NCBI RefSeq assembly: GCF_004361885.1
Contig: NZ_SNWH01000008.1
Location: 1 to 64,000, forward strand
DNA length: 64,000 nt
Origin: Halomonas ventosae
Lineage (GTDB): Bacteria > Pseudomonadota > Gammaproteobacteria > Pseudomonadales > Halomonadaceae
Direction of reading: 5' to 3'
A program made the position numbers and the translations under genes. Of this stretch, positions 58,079 to 64,000 are shown piece by piece. The notes under the pieces are model-generated. The model made no database searches and was not told where the DNA came from. It saw only the letters and a list, made by a program, of their open reading frames with translations. The number at the start of each line of letters is the position of its first letter. Position 1 is the first letter of the stretch.

Positions 58079-59369
58079 TCTGTCGAGTGAGATGATCGGC
58101 GCCATCGGCCTGGCCCTGCTGCTGGTGCTGATGGTGATCAGGGTGCCGGTAGCGCTGACCATGCTGGTCGTCGGGGTGGCGGGTTTCGCTCAGATCATCA
58201 GCTGGGACGCGGCCATCGCCCAGCTCAAGACCGTGCCGGTGGAGGTGCTCTCCAATTACAGCTTCAGCGCCGTGCCGATGTTCATCCTGATGGGCGTGCT
58301 GGCGGCGCATTCCGGCATGGCCGGCACGTTATTTCAGTCGGCGCGTACCATCTGCGGCGGCTGGAAAGGGGGGCTGGCCATCGCCGCGGTGGGCTCCTGC
58401 GGGATCTTCTCGGCGATCTCTGGCTCGTCGCTTGCCACTGCCAGCACCATGACCCGGGTTGCGCTGCCGGAGATGGAGCGCTACGGCTATAACCGTGGTC
58501 TGGCCACCGGCGCGCTGGCGGCCGGCGGCACCCTGGGGATCATGATCCCGCCCTCCATTGCGCTGCTGATCTACGCCATCCTCACCGAGCAGTCGGTGGG
58601 CGACATGTTCATGGCCGGCCTGGTGCCGGGGCTGATGGGGCTCTTGATGTACGCACTCACCGTCACCGTGGTGATGCGCCTCAAGCCCTCGCTGGCGGTG
58701 GCCGGCGAGCCGACCTCATGGCGAGAGAAGCTGGCCTCGCTCGGCGGGCTGGTGCCGTTCTTCGCGGTCTTCCTGGTGATGATCCTGGGCATTTACTTCG
58801 GCGCCTTCACACCTACCGAAGGGGCCAGCGTCGGTGCCTTCGCCACCCTGCTCTATGCGCTGGTCAAGGGTATGCGTGGCCGCGAATTGTGGCGCAGCGT
58901 GCAGGAGACCCTGGCGCTCTCCGCGGTGGTGTTCTTCATGCTGGTGGGAGCCGAGACCCTGGGTTACTTCATCTCGGTGTCGCGGATCTCCTTCTCGATC
59001 ACCGACGTCCTCTACGGCATGAACCTGGCGCCGATCGTGGTGGTGCTGTGCATCCTGCTGCTCTACTTCGTGCTGGGGATGTTCATGGACGCCATCGCCA
59101 TGCTGGTGATCACGGTGCCGGTGGTGTTCCCGATCATCCAGTCGCTGGGCATCGACCCGGTATGGTTCGGCATCATCACCGTGCTGACCGTGGAGCTCGG
59201 GCTGATCACCCCGCCGGTGGGCATGAACGTCTTCGTGATCAAGGCCATGGCGCCCCACGTGGGGCTGGGCGAGATCTTCAAGGGTGTGGCGCCGTTCATC
59301 GTCTCGGACTTCCTGCGCCTGGCGCTGCTGATCGCCTTCCCGGTGCTGACCACCCTGTTCCTGCTCTGA
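58068..59369 (+). CDS. dctM: TRAP transporter large permease (DctM)
   Basis: A 433-residue TRAP large subunit, with GGTLGIMIPPSIALLIYAIL near residue 155 and ELGLITPPVGMNVFVIK near 380. The GTG at 58068 is chosen since GGGAGG precedes it; ATG 58092 is an alternative. It ends 101 bases before pobA, with an operator between, so pobA has its own promoter. Confidence 0.92.
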   Translation: MGIDLSSEMIGAIGLALLLVLMVIRVPVALTMLVVGVAGFAQIISWDAAIAQLKTVPVEVLSNYSFSAVPMFILMGVLAAHSGMAGTLFQSARTICGGWKGGLAIAAVGSCGIFSAISGSSLATASTMTRVALPEMERYGYNRGLATGALAAGGTLGIMIPPSIALLIYAILTEQSVGDMFMAGLVPGLMGLLMYALTVTVVMRLKPSLAVAGEPTSWREKLASLGGLVPFFAVFLVMILGIYFGAFTPTEGASVGAFATLLYALVKGMRGRELWRSVQETLALSAVVFFMLVGAETLGYFISVSRISFSITDVLYGMNLAPIVVVLCILLLYFVLGMFMDAIAMLVITVPVVFPIIQSLGIDPVWFGIITVLTVELGLITPPVGMNVFVIKAMAPHVGLGEIFKGVAPFIVSDFLRLALLIAFPVLTTLFLL

Positions 59370-59420
59370 GCGGCAGCCGCCGGCTGTCTTATACAGGCGT
59401 GGGTTTCAGTGAAAAATACA

Positions 59421-59443
59421 ATCCACATAGCGAACAGATGTTC
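59421..59443 (+). promoter_or_regulatory. IclR-type operator before pobA
   Basis: CACATAGCGAAC (59424-59435) is identical to the sequence before the BKACE gene (42184-42195) and continues into the core GCGAACNNATG (59430-59440). GAACAGATGTTC-type symmetry (59432-59443) adds a perfect palindrome. It lies 28 bases before the pobA start. Confidence 0.7.
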
Positions 59444-59455
59444 ACCACTGCCTGA

Positions 59456-60655
<1,200 letters not shown>

Positions 60656-60657
60656 CC

Positions 60658-60795
60658 TCAGGGATGGCGTCCGCTACGGCGGTTTTCCACCAGTACCTCG
60701 AGGATGGCGCTGGCCGCCCGGCGCCCGACAGGCCGTTTTCCTCCTTGGCCGGTGAGGGCTTCGGCAGCACGAGTCTTTCCCATCAGGCTGGCCAT
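60658..60795 (-). CDS. Possible 45-residue coupled small ORF
   Basis: The ATG overlaps the stop of the membrane-protein gene (TGATG on the minus strand), the usual sign of translational coupling. The product begins MASLMGKTRAAEALT and is basic with an ILEVLVEN helix. It ends two bases after the pobA stop on the other strand. No family recognised; it could be chance. Confidence 0.35.
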   Translation of the reverse strand: MASLMGKTRAAEALTGQGGKRPVGRRAASAILEVLVENRRSGRHP

Positions 60796-61214
60796 CAGCG
60801 ATGCTCGGGGCCCTTTTGCGCCTCGTCTCTCTCCTTCACCTCGTAGTCGCCTTCCAGCACCTGCTGCTCGCGGTAGCGGCCGCCGGCATCGCGCCCCTGA
60901 CGGTAGCGGGTCTCGCGGTAATAGTAGACACTGCCGTCGACATCCTCGGCCCGGTCGGCGCGCATCTGCTCCATGCGCTTCTTCATGCGGTGGCGCAGAA
61001 AGGGCATCATCGCCCAGCCGACTAGCAGCAGGAACAGCCCCAGCACCATGGCAACGATCATCATGGCGCCAAACAGCAGCCAGGTGAGCAGCAGCTTGAG
61101 ACCGCTCAGGGGGCCGTCGGCACGGGTCTGGCGGGCGCGGGCCTGCCACTCTCGGGCGGCGCGCCAGGCGGCATTCTGCTGGGCGTCGCGGTGCGGGTCA
61201 TGGGAATTGGGCAT
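60795..61214 (-). CDS. Uncharacterised membrane protein
   Basis: A 139-residue protein with a charged N-terminus, two adjacent hydrophobic helices at about residues 44-72 and a basic, tyrosine-rich C-terminus (DGSVYYYRETRYR, EGDYEV). ATG 61214 with GGAG upstream is preferred to an in-frame TTG four codons earlier. The 223 bases between it and the next gene hold no convincing gene. Function unknown. Confidence 0.65.
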   Translation of the reverse strand: MPNSHDPHRDAQQNAAWRAAREWQARARQTRADGPLSGLKLLLTWLLFGAMMIVAMVLGLFLLLVGWAMMPFLRHRMKKRMEQMRADRAEDVDGSVYYYRETRYRQGRDAGGRYREQQVLEGDYEVKERDEAQKGPEHR

Positions 61215-61437
61215 GGGGCACTCCAAGGTCTTGGAAGTCGCGCAGTATTGGCTCGGCGCGGCATGGATGACGGCTCATTGGAAAGCGCGCGGGGCGCTTG
61301 GTTCCGAGACGGGCTCAGGAGGCGACCCTCGCCATGATCGCGATGATCAGCAGTGCCCCTGGCGTTGCGGCCGCCACGGCCATGCGCCAAAAGCCGTCGA
61401 GCAGATGCCCAGGGTCGGTCGTGAATCGTCGGCGGGG

Positions 61438-62433
61438 CTATGAGCGCCATATCTCGGCGACGATCTCGTAGCTTCTCAGGCGGTCTTCGGCGGCATAGAC
61501 GTCGGTATTGAGCATCAGCTCGTCAGCGCCGGTCAGTTCCAGGAAGTGCTCTAGGCCCTCGCGGATGGTCTCGGGGCCACCGATCACGGCGGCGCCCAGG
61601 AACTGCTCCACCTGGGCCTGCTCCCAGGGCGACCAGTCCAGCGCCTCCACCGGGGGCAAGGCCTTGATGCGCTGGCCGCGGATCATGCCCAGGAACTTCT
61701 GGCGGGCCGTCGAGGCAAGAAACTCCGCGCGCTGGTTGCTTTCGGCGGCGATCACCGGCAGGCCGACCATGGCATAAGGATGGTCGAGTACCGCCGAGGG
61801 GCGGAAGTTGTCGCGATAGAGCGTGAGGGCCTCGAACAGCTGGGCCGGCGCGAACTGGGCGGCGAAGGCGAAGGGCAACCCCTCTCGAGCCGCCAGGCGG
61901 GCGCTGAAGTCGCTGGAGCCGAGCAGCCATAACGGCACCTTGGTGCCCTGGCCGGGAACCGCCCGCACCCGCTGGCCTGGCCGCTCGTCGTCGAGGTAGC
62001 CCTGGAGCTCGGCCAGCCGCTTCGGGAAGTCATCGACGCCGGCGTAGGGGTCGCGGCGCATGGCGGCCATGGTGTGGCTGTCGGCGCCTGGCGCACGCCC
62101 CAGCCCCAGGTCGATGCGCCCGGGGTAGAGCGTCTCCAGGGTGCCGAACTGCTCGGCCACTACCAGTGGCGGGTGGTTGGGCAACATGATACCGCCGCTG
62201 CCCACCCGGATGTGCTGGGTGGCGCCGGCGATATGCCCGATCAGCACTGCCGTCGCGGCGCTGGCGATGCCCTCGATGCTGTGGTGTTCGGCCAGCCAGT
62301 AGCGGGTGAAGCCTAGCCGTTCGGTGAGCTGCGCCAGCGCGACACTCTCGCGGAAAGTGTCGGCGGCGCTGCCCCCCTCGCGGATCGGGGCCAGGTCGAG
62401 CACGGAAAGTGGCGTATCGGCGAGTCGGGACAT
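61438..62433 (-). CDS. LLM-class flavin-dependent oxidoreductase (YhbW-like)
   Basis: A 331-residue luciferase-like TIM-barrel oxidoreductase. The start [15 protein letters not shown], then [17 protein letters not shown] and [18 protein letters not shown], mark the single-component YhbW-type group. Such proteins bind reduced flavin; the substrate is unknown. It stands alone. Confidence 0.88.
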   Translation of the reverse strand: MSRLADTPLSVLDLAPIREGGSAADTFRESVALAQLTERLGFTRYWLAEHHSIEGIASAATAVLIGHIAGATQHIRVGSGGIMLPNHPPLVVAEQFGTLETLYPGRIDLGLGRAPGADSHTMAAMRRDPYAGVDDFPKRLAELQGYLDDERPGQRVRAVPGQGTKVPLWLLGSSDFSARLAAREGLPFAFAAQFAPAQLFEALTLYRDNFRPSAVLDHPYAMVGLPVIAAESNQRAEFLASTARQKFLGMIRGQRIKALPPVEALDWSPWEQAQVEQFLGAAVIGGPETIREGLEHFLELTGADELMLNTDVYAAEDRLRSYEIVAEIWRS

Positions 62434-62666
62434 GGCGTGGAGAGCTCCGGAAACAATTAGCCTGCTGAGTTTATCCTAGCATCAGGGCGTCCGAGCGGGA
62501 TTGCAACGCCCGCACGCTCGGCGTGCCTACCCAGGGCGCCGCACGAGGTTAGCCGGCACGTCACACGTGAAAGCCGAGCCGTGCTGGCGAGCTTGGCCGA
62601 TGGTAGTGGCCAGCCGTCGCAGCAGGTCGTAAGCTCTGGGAACAATGGTGAAATCGGACTTCGACC

Positions 62667-62843
62667 ATGAGCCTCATGCGCACCGGCCGTGGCGCGTCGC
62701 GTCGCGGAGCCACGCGCCGTCGCCAGCGGCGCCGGTTCGACTGGAGCCGCTTCGATCGCTGGCTCGACCGGGTGGTGGTGGCGGCGGTGAGCATCGCCCT
62801 GCTGGTGGGCGTTGTGGCCCTGGTTCTCACCTTGCTGTTCTAG
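62667..62843 (+). CDS. Small basic single-helix membrane protein
   Basis: A 58-residue ORF starting MSLMRTGRGASRRG. An arginine-rich N-terminal half (RRRQRRRF) is followed by a helix of about 25 hydrophobic residues that ends the protein. It is in the same direction and 29 bases before the next membrane protein, so an operon is likely. Codon use matches the neighbours. Function unknown. Confidence 0.55.
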   Translation: MSLMRTGRGASRRGATRRRQRRRFDWSRFDRWLDRVVVAAVSIALLVGVVALVLTLLF

Positions 62844-62872
62844 TAGCGTGCCTTCCCGTTGACGGATAAAGG

Positions 62873-63829
62873 ATGGTCAGCCCCATGCTGGGATTCCTGC
62901 AGGGATTTTCCTATGGCCTGTTCCTGACCTGCCTGCCCTGGCTGCTGGTGGGGCTGGTCAATCCGCGCCTGGCCGTGCCGGTCGAGCCGCCCGGCCGCCT
63001 GCAGGTCATCCTGCGCTATGCCCTGGTGGTGCCCTTCATCAGCATGTTGCTGTGGCTGACCTCGCTGTGGGGCGGCTTCGGGCCGACCCTGACAGGCTGG
63101 CTGGCGGGGCTGGTGGCGATTCCGGTGGCTCTGCCGCTGGAGCGTCGGCTGCGTGGCTGGCTTGCTCGGCGGCGTGACAGGCGCCGTCAGGCGAGCCTGG
63201 CGGCCCAGGTCGCGCGACGCCGTGCCGAGCAGCAGCGTGATGCCCACGAGGCTGACCTGGCGGTGCTCGATCCGGCACGGCCGCCGGCGGATGCCGACGA
63301 CCTGGTGCTGGCCTTGTGCCGGGCCAAGCAGAGGTTGATCGATGTCCGACGCCCCGACCTGGCAGTCCAGGCCGACCGGGTCTACAGCCGCTACCGTCAT
63401 GTGCTGGGCGTGCTGGGGAGCCGCTTCGACAGCGGCGAGCTGGCCTATGTGCGTGCCCGGGATCTGGTGGTCGAGGTCTGCTGCGCCGCGGTGGATACCC
63501 TCGATGCCATGGCCTCCCGAGCCAGCGGCGTGGCTAACGTGGATGGCGACTTCGTGCGGCGCCGCTTGAGTCGCGGTGGACAGCCGCTGGGGGCGCAGGA
63601 GCGCGCCGCCCTGGTGCGGCGCCTGGAACTGCTCGAGGAGACCGAGAAGGGGCTGCGCGAGCTGGCCGCGCGCAACGAGTCGGCGCTGACCGTGCTCGAC
63701 GACACGGCCGTCTCCCTGGCGCGCATCGAGACCGGGCGCCCGCAGGCCTCGGTCACTACCGAGCAGGCGCTGGAGGAGCTGCGCCGCTTCGTCTCCCGCG
63801 CCGACCGCTACGGGCGTGGCAGATCCTGA
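62873..63829 (+). CDS. Uncharacterised membrane-anchored coiled-coil protein
   Basis: A 318-residue protein with three N-terminal hydrophobic segments (residues about 5-90), a basic linker (RRRDRRRQ) and a long helical, coiled-coil-like cytoplasmic part. It resembles in layout the XpaC-like partners that precede TelA genes, but I cannot confirm the family. The 126 bases of the following gene are compatible with that pairing. Confidence 0.55.
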   Translation: MVSPMLGFLQGFSYGLFLTCLPWLLVGLVNPRLAVPVEPPGRLQVILRYALVVPFISMLLWLTSLWGGFGPTLTGWLAGLVAIPVALPLERRLRGWLARRRDRRRQASLAAQVARRRAEQQRDAHEADLAVLDPARPPADADDLVLALCRAKQRLIDVRRPDLAVQADRVYSRYRHVLGVLGSRFDSGELAYVRARDLVVEVCCAAVDTLDAMASRASGVANVDGDFVRRRLSRGGQPLGAQERAALVRRLELLEETEKGLRELAARNESALTVLDDTAVSLARIETGRPQASVTTEQALEELRRFVSRADRYGRGRS

Positions 63830-63874
63830 GGCCGATCTTTCCCACGCCCTGACCCGATTCTTCGAGAGGTACTC

Positions 63875-64000
63875 ATGACCCAGCAACCCGAACGTGGCCC
63901 CCGCCTGTCGCTGCCCCCGGTGGAGGAGATCGCCCATCAGCTGGATGGCAGCGGCTCGGCGGGTAGTCCACATGACCCGTCGCTGGCGGCCGAAGCCGAT
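63875..64000 (+). CDS. Start of a further gene, possibly TelA-like (partial)
   Basis: Forty-two codons open to the window edge, beginning MTQQPERGPRLSLPPVEE. An AGAGGT site precedes the ATG, 45 bases after the upstream stop. A toxic-anion-resistance (TelA) protein would fit the context, but too little sequence is present to decide. Confidence 0.4.
   Translation, partial: MTQQPERGPRLSLPPVEEIAHQLDGSGSAGSPHDPSLAAEAD

Noticed and set aside
61322..61437. Open frame continuing past the stop of the luciferase-like gene, ending LLIIAIMARVAS
   Set aside because: It contains a hydrophobic 22-residue peptide with its own ATG but no ribosome site and no sign of being a separate gene; it is simply the same frame after a stop.

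Overview
The window reads as chromosome of a high-GC gammaproteobacterium, most likely a halophile of the Halomonas type. This is inferred from dense GC-rich coding, three TRAP transporters, a FabY-like ketosynthase next to coaD, glnE/dgkA/dacB housekeeping genes and a complete protocatechuate branch. No rRNA, tRNA, CRISPR array or complete insertion sequence was seen.

Layout. (1) 1-500: a gene tail, a strong terminator and a pair of REP-like palindromes. (2) 0.5-7.4 kb: a sulfide/sulfane-sulfur island with a peroxiredoxin, two paralogous persulfide-dioxygenase-type metallo-hydrolases, a DUF442 sulfurtransferase, an SQR-like flavoprotein with an apparent internal deletion, a SulP permease and a two-gene YeeE/YedE transporter. 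(3) 7.6-8.0 kb: wreckage of a response regulator cut by an IS4-type transposase remnant. (4) 8-11 kb: a TRAP operon (minus strand). (5) 11.4-31.3 kb: housekeeping and envelope genes: tmcA, pepD, rmuC, glycerate kinase, two related lipoproteins, HIT protein, TauE, entericidin, thioesterase, AtoE-type carrier, ferredoxin, coaD, fabY-like, TrmB-like, SMR, dacB, dgkA, glnE. (6) 31.4-38.1 kb: a three-gene modification/restriction operon whose middle gene carries a 21-bp tandem repeat and whose methyltransferase has a low-GC target-recognition segment. (7) 38.3-60.7 kb: aroQ, an AEC carrier, then a hydroxybenzoate/protocatechuate regulon: IclR regulator, pcaB, a BKACE enzyme, fused pcaD-pcaC, pcaQ, pcaHG, an extradiol-type dioxygenase, a MarR regulator, a TRAP operon divergent from mobA, a second TRAP operon and pobA. 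A DUF262 nuclease-like gene and a pRiA4b ORF-3 gene sit inside it. (8) 60.7-64 kb: small membrane proteins, a luciferase-like oxidoreductase and the start of a further gene.

How it fits together. MobA (3-hydroxybenzoate) and PobA (4-hydroxybenzoate) both make protocatechuate. PcaHG, PcaB and the PcaD-PcaC fusion take it to 3-oxoadipate. pcaIJ and pcaF are not in the window; a DUF849/BKACE enzyme lies where they could be, which suggests cleavage of 3-oxoadipate with acetyl-CoA to succinyl-CoA and acetoacetate. Three operator types can be read: an IclR-like site (core GCGAACNNATG) at four promoters, a perfect PcaQ-type palindrome before pcaHG, and long inverted repeats between mobA and its divergent TRAP operon. 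pcaQ and a neighbouring small gene each look frameshifted at a homopolymer run, so either real decay or sequencing error must be considered.
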